DNA of 59,569 nucleotides from NCBI RefSeq assembly GCF_000383675.1, contig NZ_KB911833.1:1-59569 (forward strand). The letters run 5' to 3'. The stretch is from Terracoccus sp. 273MFTsu3.1 (lineage in GTDB: Bacteria > Actinomycetota > Actinomycetes > Actinomycetales > Dermatophilaceae). Below, piece by piece: positions 7,884-15,734 of the stretch (positions are counted from its first letter, which is position 1; each line of letters opens with the position of its first letter). A model generated the notes under the pieces. That model was not told the DNA's origin, searched no databases, and saw only the letters and a list, made by a program, of their open reading frames with translations. The translations under genes and the position numbers were made by a program.

Positions 7884-8330
7884 ATGCGCTCCGTGAGTTT
7901 CAACGTAGTTCGACGGTCACCCGGTCAGGCGGGGGCAATCTCGCTCTCGATGGCGGCGATCCTCGTCGTCGTCGTTTCCGGATGCACCCAGGCGGGGGCG
8001 TCAGGCCTCACGAGTTGCACGACCGAAGGACGGAAAGCGATCGGCGCCGCAGCGAGCCAAATCGCCGCGGCCGTTCCAGAGCTGCACGGAGGGAACCAGG
8101 AAGTTGACGGATGCCAAGACGACACCGGGCTGTTCCGGACCTTCGCAGTCACCGATCCCAAAGGAGCCATGCGCTCGCTGGACCGAATCCGGTCGTGCCT
8201 GAGAGGCACAGACGAGGTCGGCCCGTTCTGGTCATGCCCGGTTGGCTCGTTTACGTACACGGTCGCTTTCGACAAGCTTGATCCGCAGAGGGTGTCGTTG
8301 ACAATCCCAGGTTGGACCACCTCGCAGTAG
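7884..8330 (+). CDS. Putative lipoprotein
   Basis: 148 aa with a signal peptide: Arg residues near position 10, a hydrophobic core AAILVVVV and a VSGC lipobox at about residues 31-34, so it is probably lipid-anchored outside the membrane. The mature part holds four more Cys residues, possibly disulphides, and no recognised domain. GTG 7893 is an alternative start. It is the only + strand gene between hairpin copies 2 and 3. Function unknown. Confidence 0.65.
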   Translation: MRSVSFNVVRRSPGQAGAISLSMAAILVVVVSGCTQAGASGLTSCTTEGRKAIGAAASQIAAAVPELHGGNQEVDGCQDDTGLFRTFAVTDPKGAMRSLDRIRSCLRGTDEVGPFWSCPVGSFTYTVAFDKLDPQRVSLTIPGWTTSQ

Positions 8331-8360
8331 CCCTGTTCGCGGGCCCGCGGACCGCTCACG

Positions 8361-8386
8361 CGCTCAACGCGGCATGAGCGTGCGTC
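8361..8386 (+). repeat. GCGGCAT hairpin, copy 3 (best copy)
   Basis: CGCTCA (8361-8366) and TGAGCG (8375-8380) pair perfectly around ACGCGGCA, and ACG/CGT can extend the stem past a 2-base bulge. A spurious in-frame ATG inside the loop precedes the ankyrin gene. Confidence 0.7.
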
Positions 8387-8406
8387 CGGTAGGCAATGAT
8401 TCGGGC

Positions 8407-8808
8407 ATGCCAGAGAGCGTGGACAGAGCCGGCCGTAGCGCGCTGCACTACGCCGCGCTCGAAGGCGACGTGAAGGCCGCGGATGAACTGATAGTTAAGG
8501 GGCTGGCGCCCGGTCTGGCAGAAGGCGCGGGCTTCACCCCGCTGCACTTCGCCGCGCAGGGCCAGCACGCTCTGGTCGCCCGGCATCTGTTGGCTGCTGG
8601 AGCCTTGGTGGAGCCGCAGAACCGATTCGGCGGAACGCCCCTATGGGTGGCGCTCATGAACGCACGTGATGGTGACGGCGAAGTGGTCAGGGTACTGCTG
8701 GCTGCCGGCGCCGACCCAGACCTGGAGAACTTCTCAGGGATTAGTCCTCGGTCGCTTGCAGAGACGATCACCAACTTCCACCTGATGCGCTTCTTCGACC
8801 CCGAGTGA
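8407..8808 (+). CDS. Ankyrin-repeat protein
   Basis: 133 aa composed almost entirely of ankyrin repeats: a first unit with SALHYAALEGD, a second with FTPLHFAAQGQ, a third with TPLWVALMNARDGDGE and a partial fourth. It has no signal peptide, so it is a cytoplasmic protein-protein interaction module. ATG 8407 is preferred over the ATG at 8374, which lies inside hairpin copy 3. Small bacterial ankyrin proteins of this kind often occur near polymorphic toxin immunity genes, and a CdiI-like immunity gene is next door. Partner unknown. Confidence 0.85.
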   Translation: MPESVDRAGRSALHYAALEGDVKAADELIVKGLAPGLAEGAGFTPLHFAAQGQHALVARHLLAAGALVEPQNRFGGTPLWVALMNARDGDGEVVRVLLAAGADPDLENFSGISPRSLAETITNFHLMRFFDPE

Positions 8809-8834
8809 CCGTGTCCTGAGGCCGATGGTGCTTG

Positions 8835-8857
8835 GTCCGCCAGCGGCATGTCCGGAC
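8835..8857 (+). repeat. GCGGCAT hairpin, copy 4
   Basis: GTCCG and CGGAC arms (5 bp) enclose a 13-base loop with AGCGGCATG. It sits between the convergent ankyrin and CdiI-like genes. Confidence 0.5.
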
Positions 8858-8872
8858 GTCCTGTTCGCGTCG

Positions 8873-9166
8873 TCACCTCGGCCCCTTCGACAGCCGATCG
8901 CGCACGGCGGTCAACCAGTTGCGCATGTCGTGGCCGCCGTCGACAGGGTCGAATGAGGCCCCCCAGTTGACGACCCACAGTTCGCGGAGCGCGCGGTCGG
9001 ATTCGCGTGATGCCAGCAGCCGATCGATCTCCGAAAGCAACTCGGCGACCGACGCCTCGCTCTCCTCCTCCCGGAACAAGTCGATGACTGAGTCGACTGA
9101 TCCGGACTCCAGGTCGTAATCCTGATGGAAGTACGCGCCGGCGAGGTGCTCTAGCTGACGGGTCAC
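8873..9166 (-). CDS. CdiI-like contact-dependent inhibition immunity protein
   Basis: 97 aa with a GTG start. The N-terminus LEHLAGAYFHQDYDLESG matches the start of the CdiI_2-type immunity family (L..AYFHQDwDL), followed by helices rich in Glu/Leu and a conserved-looking VNWGASFDP. These cytoplasmic proteins neutralise a cognate CdiA/polymorphic toxin C-terminal domain. No toxin gene lies in this window, so this is an orphan immunity gene, perhaps protecting against neighbouring strains. The family assignment rests on motif recognition. Confidence 0.65.
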   Translation of the reverse strand: MTRQLEHLAGAYFHQDYDLESGSVDSVIDLFREEESEASVAELLSEIDRLLASRESDRALRELWVVNWGASFDPVDGGHDMRNWLTAVRDRLSKGPR

Positions 9167-9214
9167 GCTCTCATCGTGCCCGACCTCGGTCGCTACACAT
9201 GCTCATCGCGCCGA

Positions 9215-9235
9215 CTGCTCGGCGGCATGACTGGA
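9215..9235 (+). repeat. GCGGCAT element, copy 5
   Basis: GGCGGCATGA core at 9221-9230 without clear flanking arms. It lies in the 80-base spacer between two minus-strand genes. Confidence 0.4.
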
Positions 9236-9246
9236 CGCCAGAAGGC

Positions 9247-9753
9247 TTAGATCTGGAATCTCTTGAGGTGGCCGATGGGGATGCTCGTCGTGCCCGTTGG
9301 ACACTCCCACCGCGCAACAGAGTCGGCAACAGTGCTCGCATCTCCACCAAGCACTGGGGCGTCTGAGTTACAGCGCGCGCGCAGCGGGTGTCGACCGCGG
9401 TGCTCGGCGCACGCTGGCCAAGCCGGGTGGATTCCGTGCGCCCACAGCAAGATCTGAACCACGTCTTGGGCCGCGTCAGCGACCATGACGGTGACGTCGG
9501 CGCGACCGGCGATCCCCGGAATGATCCCGTCGGGAGGCATCGGAGCGTGGATGGCCACGCAGTCGCCACCGTTCTGGAACCCGGCGGCTTCCCACACGGG
9601 TTTGGTTGGCTGGACGCCAGCCTCGTGTACGACAGCTCCTATCCCGTTCTCAGGGTCGGCCCAATCCGACAAGGCGACGTGCAGATTGGTGGTCGCGTCG
9701 ACGTCACGAAGGACGGTCACGGCAGACGACTGAAGAAGCTCGATCCCTGTCAT
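9247..9753 (-). CDS. Conserved hypothetical protein with Cys/His C-terminus
   Basis: 168 aa, ATG start at 9753. The N-terminal two thirds are a mixed alpha/beta region (VTVMVADAAQDVVQILLWAHG). The C-terminus reads AWPACAEHRGRHPL, then ARWECPTGTTSIPIGHL, a Cys/His arrangement seen in many small actinobacterial proteins that end in a degenerate zinc ribbon. No catalytic signature was recognised. It lies between hairpin copies 5 and 6. Function unknown. Confidence 0.6.
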   Translation of the reverse strand: MTGIELLQSSAVTVLRDVDATTNLHVALSDWADPENGIGAVVHEAGVQPTKPVWEAAGFQNGGDCVAIHAPMPPDGIIPGIAGRADVTVMVADAAQDVVQILLWAHGIHPAWPACAEHRGRHPLRARCNSDAPVLGGDASTVADSVARWECPTGTTSIPIGHLKRFQI

Positions 9754-9823
9754 GGCGTGAGCATCGCATCCGTCCCAGTCGATCGAAGGTCAACTGCACA
9801 CGGAGGGCGCGCGCAACTCTTCG

Positions 9824-9851
9824 GCCCGCGCCCATCGCGGCATGGTCGGGC
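9824..9851 (+). repeat. GCGGCAT hairpin, copy 6
   Basis: GCCCG/CGGGC outer arms and CCAT/ATGG inner arms enclose CGCGGC, a two-part stem. A direct copy of CATGGTCGGGCG follows at 9872. Confidence 0.6.
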
Positions 9852-9888
9852 GATCGTCGCACTCGAAGGGCCATGGTCGGGCGTCGTC

Positions 9889-9913
9889 CGACGAGCGGCA
9901 TGTGCGTGCGTCG
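9889..9913 (+). repeat. GCGGCAT hairpin, copy 7
   Basis: CGACG/CGTCG arms enclose AGCGGCATG. It lies 50 bases from copy 6 and 27 bases from the stop codon of the next gene. Confidence 0.5.
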
Positions 9914-9939
9914 CCGCGTAGCTGCCGACGGGCTCCTCC

Positions 9940-10380
9940 TCAGGGAGCCGGGCTGATCGCGTAGTCGATCATGCGGTCGGGCGAGTCACCCCGTGGGTGC
10001 ACCAGCAGGTGCTCGCTGACCTGCTCCTGGCCCGGTAGTTCATACCGCACCTCGACCTGCCACCACACGGCCGAGACGCTCATCTCCAGCGTGACGCCGG
10101 TGACCGTGCTCGGCTTTCCAACGTGACGTGCGAGTAGCGCCCCGCTACCGGGGCCCTCGGCAATGATCGCTTCGAGCGCGGATCGCTCCCCGGACTCCAC
10201 GGCAGAGGTGTATGCGTCGATCGCGGAGTAGATCGTGGGTTGGCGATCAGTCCAAAGGTGCCACCCGATCAGGGCGGCCGCGACCAGGACGGCGCCCGCG
10301 ATGGCGAACGCGACCTTGAGCCGTAGGCCGCGCCGCGACCGTCCTGTCCGCTCAACGGACTCCGTCGTTGTCGTGGGCAT
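9940..10380 (-). CDS. Membrane-anchored hypothetical protein
   Basis: 146 aa from ATG 10380 (ATG 10395 is an alternative; longer extensions run through hairpin copy 8). Residues about 20-45 are a basic patch followed by one membrane helix (VAFAIAGAVLVAAALIGW). The rest is extracytoplasmic in topology, with a compact alpha/beta domain resembling the small DUF4878-like or ketosteroid-isomerase-like shapes, but without a motif to prove it. Function unknown. Confidence 0.55.
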   Translation of the reverse strand: MPTTTTESVERTGRSRRGLRLKVAFAIAGAVLVAAALIGWHLWTDRQPTIYSAIDAYTSAVESGERSALEAIIAEGPGSGALLARHVGKPSTVTGVTLEMSVSAVWWQVEVRYELPGQEQVSEHLLVHPRGDSPDRMIDYAISPAP

Positions 10381-10446
10381 GCGCGAGTGTCGCATGGCGC
10401 GGGTTGGAGCAGTGGCTTGCGAAGCAGGAATCGCCAGAGGAACCAT

Positions 10447-10472
10447 CACGCGCGGCCCGCGGCATGAGCGTG
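10447..10472 (+). repeat. GCGGCAT hairpin, copy 8
   Basis: CACGC and GCGTG arms enclose a loop with CCCGCGGCATGA. It sits 67 bases upstream of the membrane-anchored gene's start. Confidence 0.55.
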
Positions 10473-10519
10473 AATCTCTGCGACGTGCTTCAGTGGGTCG
10501 CTGACGCGACAAGCCGGAG

Positions 10520-10675
10520 TCAGATGTCGATCATGCCTTGGCAGTGTGCGACGAAGCGATGGGCGATCGGTTGGCGGTTCGCGAGTGCTTGTCTCACGCC
10601 TTGGGTGGGATCCGCGATGTCTCCGCGACTGTCGAGCAGCAGTACAGCGGTGCCTTCAGGTGTCAGCCGCCATGT
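10520..10675 (-). pseudogene. Likely 3' remnant of a protein gene
   Basis: A minus-strand frame without a start reads WRLTPEGTAVLLLDSRGD, then IADPTQGVRQALANRQPIAH and ends CQGMIDI before a TGA at 10520-10522. The composition looks like genuine protein and GC at third positions is high. The frame is closed upstream by stops and overlaps the end of the next gene in another frame. It is probably a gene end left after a rearrangement. Confidence 0.4.
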
Positions 10676-10958
10676 CGGGCTGTTTGTTCACGACCAACCA
10701 ATCGCAGAGATACATGGCTAGGGCGTGGACGACTGCCGCGTCTGTCGCCGGAGGCGCCTCGACCCCAGTGATGAAGCGGTCGATGCGGTCGAGTCCGGCC
10801 GCGTCGTGGGTCAGGTTGGCGAGCTCCTTGGGCAGGTCCGAGTAGTTCCCGACTGGCTCGCGGACGTATCGGTCCGGGAAGCGGTTCGCTACGGGTTCGT
10901 ACGTCCCGAACCGCTTGGATGGTCGTTCGGATGGCAGTCGCGGCGTCGGTGTGTCCAT
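10656..10958 (-). CDS. Hypothetical protein
   Basis: 100 aa starting at ATG 10958. Soluble, with RPSKRFGTYEPVANRFPDRY, then a helical C-terminus (VVHALAMYLCDWLVVN). No recognised domain, signal peptide or metal site. It lies between hairpin copies 8 and 9. Codon use fits the surrounding genes and the length is plausible for the array, but function is unknown. Confidence 0.5.
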   Translation of the reverse strand: MDTPTPRLPSERPSKRFGTYEPVANRFPDRYVREPVGNYSDLPKELANLTHDAAGLDRIDRFITGVEAPPATDAAVVHALAMYLCDWLVVNKQPDMAADT

Positions 10959-11034
10959 GCTGGCCCCCAGTTTGGTGTGCTCGCCGAGCGACCAGTGTCT
11001 CTGCTCCCGTCCCCTGACGTCCCGGCGATGACCG

Positions 11035-11058
11035 CAGCGCAGCATGTCCGGATGGCTG
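11035..11058 (+). repeat. GCGGCAT-like element, copy 9
   Basis: GCAGCATGTCCGG core with weak CAGC/GCTG arms, in the spacer between two minus-strand hypothetical genes. A diverged member. Confidence 0.35.
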
Positions 11059-11059
11059 G

Positions 11060-11764
11060 CTAGGTCGGTAGCTGCAGGTCGAGCAGGTAGGTGATGGGGT
11101 CGCGCCCCTGCTCGTCGGTCCACCGATGCATCCGCTCGATGGTGTCCACGCGAACGACCCTCCCGACGCTCCACTCTCCCTCGGACCCCGGAGCCCTTGA
11201 CAGCGCGCGGTGCTGGATCTTGAGATGCCGTACGACCCAGCCACATCGCAGACGGTCGGGGGCTCCGACGGTGTCCTCGGTCTCGTAGTCGGCCATCACC
11301 TCGAGCCGGCACCCGACGGTAACCGTGGTGCCGAGTGGGGGGACGAAGAAGTCGGGTGAGAACCGTTCCACGACGCTGTCCTCCCGGGAGGTTCCGGGCA
11401 CCTGCTGGACGGTGATCGGTTGGGCCAGAACGTGGAACCCGCCGACCCGGAGCACAACGCTGCTCGACTCCTGCCGCCACTCGACGGTGCCGGTGAGCTC
11501 GTAGTGCGGGGCGCCGTCTCCCGACGGATCAGGTCCCGGGAGCTCCGTGACCCCTTCGGGCCCGGGCGAGGTCCGGATGGTCCAGCACGACGCCCGGAGG
11601 GCATGGTCCTGGAGCGTGGCACCGATGTGCAGCTCGGGGATCTCCCCGTCTTGCACGATCCAGTTCCGCAGGTGGGTCCACACGTCGTCACTATGACCTA
11701 TGAACCTCGCCTGTCGGCGGCGAAGAACGTCGCGTGTCGGCTGTTCGAGCTGCTCGTTGACCAA
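11060..11764 (-). CDS. Hypothetical protein
   Basis: Up to 234 aa. The far start at 11764 is TTG, and a GTG inside the frame (before WTHLRNWIVQDGE) may be the real one, giving about 208 aa. The core holds a beta-rich stretch (VEWRQESSSVVLRVGGFHVL) and a C-terminus PITYLLDLQLP. No family recognised, no membrane segment. It faces the membrane-protein gene at 11816 in the same direction. Function unknown. Confidence 0.5.
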   Translation of the reverse strand: MVNEQLEQPTRDVLRRRQARFIGHSDDVWTHLRNWIVQDGEIPELHIGATLQDHALRASCWTIRTSPGPEGVTELPGPDPSGDGAPHYELTGTVEWRQESSSVVLRVGGFHVLAQPITVQQVPGTSREDSVVERFSPDFFVPPLGTTVTVGCRLEVMADYETEDTVGAPDRLRCGWVVRHLKIQHRALSRAPGSEGEWSVGRVVRVDTIERMHRWTDEQGRDPITYLLDLQLPT

Positions 11765-11815
11765 CGCGCCAGTCGCGGCAGATGCGCGCGTTCCTGCGTG
11801 CTGGCAACCTCACCC

Positions 11816-12181
11816 TCACCGGCGGCGGCGCCGCCCACCCGATCGGAGTTCGTCAGCGATCAAGATCAGAAGCGCCAGCGCGGTGACTCCCATACGAACC
11901 GCGATCCCGTCGAGGAGGACCCACAGCCACCAGAACAAACCCCCGGCAGCCACGACGGAGGCAATACCTGTGGCGAGGACACGTCTCGGCGAATGCGAGA
12001 GCCCGTGTACTTGGCTTCGCCAGTAGTTGCGAAATGACGATCGCGCGATCAGGAGGAGGACAACTGCCCCCAGAAAGAGCGCACCCATTCCGAGTAGCTC
12101 CTGCCAAGTCGGGGCGCCCTCCATCAATCGCAGCAGCCCGCGGTAGGGCGGCAGCGGCGACGGAGACGGGACTGGCGTCAT
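11816..12181 (-). CDS. Small integral membrane protein
   Basis: 121 aa with about three hydrophobic segments: LLGMGALFLGAVVLLLIA (about 30-47), VLATGIASVVAAGGLFWWLWVLL (about 68-92) and MGVTALALLILIA (about 97-110), ending in a run of Arg residues. A Pro-rich N-terminus precedes them. No recognised family. The positive-inside rule suggests a cytoplasmic C-terminus. Confidence 0.6.
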   Translation of the reverse strand: MTPVPSPSPLPPYRGLLRLMEGAPTWQELLGMGALFLGAVVLLLIARSSFRNYWRSQVHGLSHSPRRVLATGIASVVAAGGLFWWLWVLLDGIAVRMGVTALALLILIADELRSGGRRRRR

Positions 12182-12302
12182 GTGCGCAACCTAAGCGCAT
12201 GGACTGACAGCGCCAAACCACTAAACGACAAGCGCCGGCCGCTTGTGCACTGTCCGCGACCCCATGGCTGCCGTCCGCCACCTTCGGCCCTGCGGCGCCA
12301 CG

Positions 12303-12324
12303 CGACTCGCGGCATGAGCGGTCG
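12303..12324 (+). repeat. GCGGCAT hairpin, copy 10
   Basis: CTC/GAG arms with an outer CGA/TCG pair enclose GCGGCAT. It lies between the membrane-protein gene and the thioredoxin-like gene. Confidence 0.5.
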
Positions 12325-12338
12325 GTCGCACGATCCGT

Positions 12339-12650
12339 CTAGCCTGCGGCGACCTGCTTGAGCGCTTGTCGCAGGTCCCGAAGTGCTGGGACGCCTCGCA
12401 ACCCGTCCGGGGTGGAATAGAGCCGACAGGACAGCGCTACGGGTGCGTCAGGCGGCGCGAAGGGGTCGACGCCGTTGAGAAGGATCGTTGGGGAGCCGGT
12501 GAAGCCGCGTTCCTCCGCCTCGTCTTGGCTGTCGATGATGGTGCGGGTGATGGTGGCCTTCACGCGGGTGTCTGCCAAGGCGGCAGTGATCAGTTCAGCT
12601 GCCGCGGCCGCGTGCGGGCAGTCCGGTATGACCAGCAGTTCGATGTCCAT
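12339..12650 (-). CDS. Thioredoxin-like fold protein
   Basis: 103 aa from ATG 12650. The N-terminus MDIELLVIPDCPHAAAA is a thioredoxin-like beta strand followed by a C-P-H active-site turn with a single Cys, and FTGSPTILLNG is the cis-Pro strand. Proteins of this type are small cytoplasmic thiol proteins, sometimes annotated with alkylmercury lyase-like or glutaredoxin-like names. The single Cys argues against classical disulphide exchange. It starts 3 bases after the stop of the upstream CxxC gene, so the two form an operon, next to the copper ATPase. Confidence 0.7.
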   Translation of the reverse strand: MDIELLVIPDCPHAAAAAELITAALADTRVKATITRTIIDSQDEAEERGFTGSPTILLNGVDPFAPPDAPVALSCRLYSTPDGLRGVPALRDLRQALKQVAAG

Positions 12651-12652
12651 GG

Positions 12653-12973
12653 TTACGGAAGGTACTTGCCGAGCCAGCGCAGTTTGCCGCCGATGGACCG
12701 GTTCTGATGCCACCCTCGGCGCACGACCTCGGCACGGAGCTTTCGGAACTGTTCCCGGGTGAACGGGGCCGGCCCGTGTTTCCCCTCATCCTCGATCGCC
12801 CATGCCCGCTGGTGCACGAAGTGGGCGCACTGGAGACAGAGGTGCACCTCTGGGTGCTCGCCAAGATGAACCATCCGGTCCGGGGCCTCGCTGGTGCCGC
12901 AGCACCAGCACTGGGCGGTCCGACCATCGTTTCGGTCGCCTGCAGAGACGGACAGGGCGCTCATGCGCCCCAT
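12653..12973 (-). CDS. Conserved zinc-binding hypothetical protein
   Basis: 106 aa. Two Cys groups, CWCCG (about residue 22) and CLQCAHFVH (about residue 46), form a treble-clef or zinc-ribbon-like site, and the C-terminus is a basic helix (REQFRKLRAEVVRRGWHQNR). ATG 12973 and ATG 12964 are both possible. It is the first gene of a two-gene operon with the thioredoxin-like gene. The family looks conserved in actinobacteria but its role is unknown. Confidence 0.65.
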   Translation of the reverse strand: MGRMSALSVSAGDRNDGRTAQCWCCGTSEAPDRMVHLGEHPEVHLCLQCAHFVHQRAWAIEDEGKHGPAPFTREQFRKLRAEVVRRGWHQNRSIGGKLRWLGKYLP

Positions 12974-13040
12974 TGTTGCGCGCCCGCCTCAGCTCTCGGC
13001 AGTGCTCGCGGGCGTCGCGCGGTCATCGGCACGACGAACC

Positions 13041-13062
13041 TGTCCGCGGCATGATGAGCGCA
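13041..13062 (+). repeat. GCGGCAT element, copy 11
   Basis: CCGCGGCATGATGAGCG with an apparent ATG duplication inside the motif. It lies between the copper ATPase end and the CxxC gene start. Confidence 0.4.
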
Positions 13063-13118
13063 CGTCGACGCGCGCGAGACCAGCCGGGCTCCGATCCTGT
13101 TCGCGCCTTCGACCTTGG

Positions 13119-15548
13119 TCAAAGGCGCTCCCTGCGGAGTCTGAGGGCGTTGCTGATGACGCTGACGGATGACAGTGCCATGGCGGCGGCCGCGATCATC
13201 GGGGAGAGCAGCAGTCCGAACGTCGGGTAGAGGACGCCGGCGGCAAGGGGTATGCCGGCGGCGTTGTAGATGAAGGCGAAGACGAGGTTCTGGCGGATGT
13301 TCGACATGGTGGCCCTGGACAGTGCCCGGGCGCGGACGATGCCGGTGAGGTCACCCTTGAGGAGAGTCACGCCGGCGCTCTCGATGGCGACGTCGGTGCC
13401 GGTGCTCATGGCGATGCCGACGTCGGCCGCCGTGAGCGCGGGTGCGTCGTTGACGCCGTCGCCGGCCATGGCGACTAAGCGGCCTTCGGCGCGCAGGGCC
13501 TGCACGACGTCGCTCTTGTGGTCGGGGAGGACCTCGGCCTCGACTCGGTCGATGCCGAGTGTGCGGGCGACGGCGTCGGCGGTGACCTTGTTGTCGCCGG
13601 TGAGCATGACGACGTCGATACCGTCGGCGCGCAAGGCCTGCAGCGCGGCTGCGGTGGTGTCCTTGACGGGGTCAGCGATGGCGAGGACGCCGGCGACGCG
13701 ACCCTCGATCGCGACGTAGACGGCGCTGGCGCCGTCGGCGCGAAGCCGGTCGGCCTCGGCGTCCACGCTGGCGGTGTCGACGTCCTGTCCGGTCAGGAAC
13801 GCCCTGCTCCCCACGAGGACCTGCCGCCCCTCGACCGTGCCGGTTACGCCTTTGCCGACGGGGGCGTCGAAGTCCGCCACGTCAGGGATGCGCATCCCGG
13901 CATCGGTGGCGGCGCGGACGACGGCCATCCCGAGGGGATGCTCGCTGGCGCCCTCGACGCCCGCGGCGAGCCGGAGGACATCCTTCTCGTCCGTGCCGTC
14001 GGCGACGGAGATGTGCGTGACGGAGGGGCGCCCCTGGGTGAGGGTGCCGGTCTTGTCGACGACGAGAGTGTCGACCTTCTCCAGGAGCTCGAGCGCCTCG
14101 GCGTTCTTGATGAGGACACCGAGCGAGGCGCCGCGGCCGACGCCGACCATGATCGAGACCGGAGTCGCGAGGCCCAGGGCGCAGGGGCAGGCGATGATGA
14201 GGACGCTGACGGCGACGACGAGGGCGTGCGCGAGTCGCGGTTCGGGGCCGACGGTGGCCCAGACGATGAATGCCACGAAGGCGGCGGCGATGACGACGGG
14301 CACGAACACGGCCGACACCTTGTCGGCGAGCCTTTGGATGGGAGCTCGGGAGCGTTGCGCGTCGGCGACCATCTGCACGATGCGGGCGAGCATCGTGTCG
14401 CGCCCGACATTGTCCGCGCGCAGGACGATCGACCCGGTCTGGTTCACGGTGCCGCCGATGACGGCATCCCCGGCCTGCTTGGTGACCGGCATCGACTCGC
14501 CGGTCACCATGGACTCATCCAGCGTCGAGCGACCGTCCTGGACGGCGCCGTCGACAGGGACGGACTCGCCGGGCCGGACGCGCAGCAGGTCGCCGACATG
14601 GACCTGGTCGAGGCTGACGTCGGCCTCCGTCCCGTCCGGGCCGATCCGATGTGCGGTCTTGGGGGTGAGGTCGAGCAGGGCGCGGATGGCGCCGGAGGTG
14701 CTCTCTCGGGCGCGCAGCTCGAGGACCTGCCCGAGCAGCACGAGCGTGGTGATGACGGCGGCGGCCTCGAAGTAGACGTCGACGGTGCCGTCCATCCGGA
14801 AGGCCTCCGGAAACACCTGCGGCGCGACGGTGGCGACGACGCTGAACAACCAGGCCACGCCGGTGCCCATCGCGATCAGGGTGAACATGTTCAGCTTCAG
14901 CGTCCGGACCGAGGTCCACCCACGCTCGAAGAACGGCCACCCGGCCCACAGCACGACCGGGGTCGCCAGGACGAGCTGCCCCCAGGTGGCCACCGAAGCG
15001 GGGATGGCATCGTGCAGGGCGGGGATGAGGTCGCGGCCCATCGACAGGACCAGCACGGGGATCGTGAGGGCGACCGCGACCTTGAACCGGCGGGTCATGT
15101 CGGCCAGCTCGGGGTTGGGGCCGCTGTCCGCGGTCACGGTGACCGGCTCGAGGGCCATGCCACAGATGGGGCAGGTGCCTGGGCCTGGCCGCCGGATCTC
15201 GGGGTGCATCGGGCACGTCCACTCCGAGACGCCAGCTGCGGACTCCGCTGCGCCAGAACGGTGCTGACTGTGCGACCGGCCAGTGTGCTCGTGCCCGGCG
15301 TGGTCGTGCCCGGCGTGGCCGTGACTGGCGTGGTCGTGACCGATGCCGGCATGACCTTCCGGGCCGTAGAGGTATGCGTCGGGCTGCGCTTCGAACTTCG
15401 CACGGCAACTGGCGGAGCAGAAGTAGTAGTCGTGGCCGTCCCGCTCGATGTGGTGCTCGGTGGTGGCGGGGTCGACGTCCATGCCGCAGACGGGGTCCTG
15501 CACCAACGAGCCCGTCGGCGAGATCGAGTGTTCGCTGTGCGTGTCCAT
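13119..15548 (-). CDS. copA: Copper-type heavy-metal P1B ATPase with YHS and HMBD domains
   Basis: 809 aa. The N-terminus holds a YHS domain (DPVCGMDV, then [10 protein letters not shown]), a His-rich linker of repeated HGHAGHDH type and a heavy-metal-binding domain ([20 protein letters not shown], about 110-135). The membrane core carries the ion-site CPC (about 454), the phosphorylation motif DKTGT (about 498) and GDGVNDAP (about 697). This is an efflux pump for Cu(I) or a similar soft metal in the cytoplasmic membrane. A CsoR-like operator sits 10 bases before the start, so expression is probably induced by copper. The adjacent DUF305 gene and two-component system fit this role. Confidence 0.93.
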   Translation of the reverse strand: MDTHSEHSISPTGSLVQDPVCGMDVDPATTEHHIERDGHDYYFCSASCRAKFEAQPDAYLYGPEGHAGIGHDHASHGHAGHDHAGHEHTGRSHSQHRSGAAESAAGVSEWTCPMHPEIRRPGPGTCPICGMALEPVTVTADSGPNPELADMTRRFKVAVALTIPVLVLSMGRDLIPALHDAIPASVATWGQLVLATPVVLWAGWPFFERGWTSVRTLKLNMFTLIAMGTGVAWLFSVVATVAPQVFPEAFRMDGTVDVYFEAAAVITTLVLLGQVLELRARESTSGAIRALLDLTPKTAHRIGPDGTEADVSLDQVHVGDLLRVRPGESVPVDGAVQDGRSTLDESMVTGESMPVTKQAGDAVIGGTVNQTGSIVLRADNVGRDTMLARIVQMVADAQRSRAPIQRLADKVSAVFVPVVIAAAFVAFIVWATVGPEPRLAHALVVAVSVLIIACPCALGLATPVSIMVGVGRGASLGVLIKNAEALELLEKVDTLVVDKTGTLTQGRPSVTHISVADGTDEKDVLRLAAGVEGASEHPLGMAVVRAATDAGMRIPDVADFDAPVGKGVTGTVEGRQVLVGSRAFLTGQDVDTASVDAEADRLRADGASAVYVAIEGRVAGVLAIADPVKDTTAAALQALRADGIDVVMLTGDNKVTADAVARTLGIDRVEAEVLPDHKSDVVQALRAEGRLVAMAGDGVNDAPALTAADVGIAMSTGTDVAIESAGVTLLKGDLTGIVRARALSRATMSNIRQNLVFAFIYNAAGIPLAAGVLYPTFGLLLSPMIAAAAMALSSVSVISNALRLRRERL

Positions 15549-15557
15549 ACCCCCAGC

Positions 15558-15574
15558 ATACCCCCATGGGGTAT
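15558..15574 (-). promoter_or_regulatory. CsoR-like copper operator
   Basis: ATACCCC-CAT-GGGGTAT, a perfect 7-bp inverted repeat with a 3-base centre, matches the TACCC...GGGTA pattern of CsoR-family operators. It lies 10 bases before the ATPase start codon, where bound repressor would block transcription. No csoR gene is in the window. Confidence 0.75.
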
Positions 15575-15635
15575 AGGTGCAAGGGTTTCATGGGGCGGTC
15601 AGGCGCTCACCGTTCTGGTTCCCGGAGTTGAGCGA

Positions 15636-15666
15636 GGGCCGGGCGCGCCGGTGACGGGCCCGGCCC
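15636..15666 (-). terminator. Hairpin between DUF305 and ATPase genes
   Basis: GGGCCGGGC and GCCCGGCCC form a perfect 9-bp stem with a 13-base loop, 69 bases past the stop codon of the DUF305 gene. There is no T-run, so it is at best a weak terminator. Confidence 0.4.
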
Positions 15667-15734
15667 TTGGGTGGTGTTCATCCGCTGCGGGCGTTGGGTT
15701 GCCAGAGGCAAGGTCTCGCGCGCCCGTCGCTCAA

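Noticed and set aside
10656-11480. Longer 274-aa version of the 100-aa hypothetical gene
   Set aside because: The extra N-terminus is Arg/Pro/Gly-rich, crosses hairpin copy 9 and is antiparallel in frame to the next gene, so ATG 10958 is preferred.
7476-13062. Classical integron attC sites
   Set aside because: The spacer elements lack the GTTRRRY/RYYYAAC core and the long imperfect arms of attC, and no integron integrase is in the window. A cassette-like array remains possible by another mechanism.
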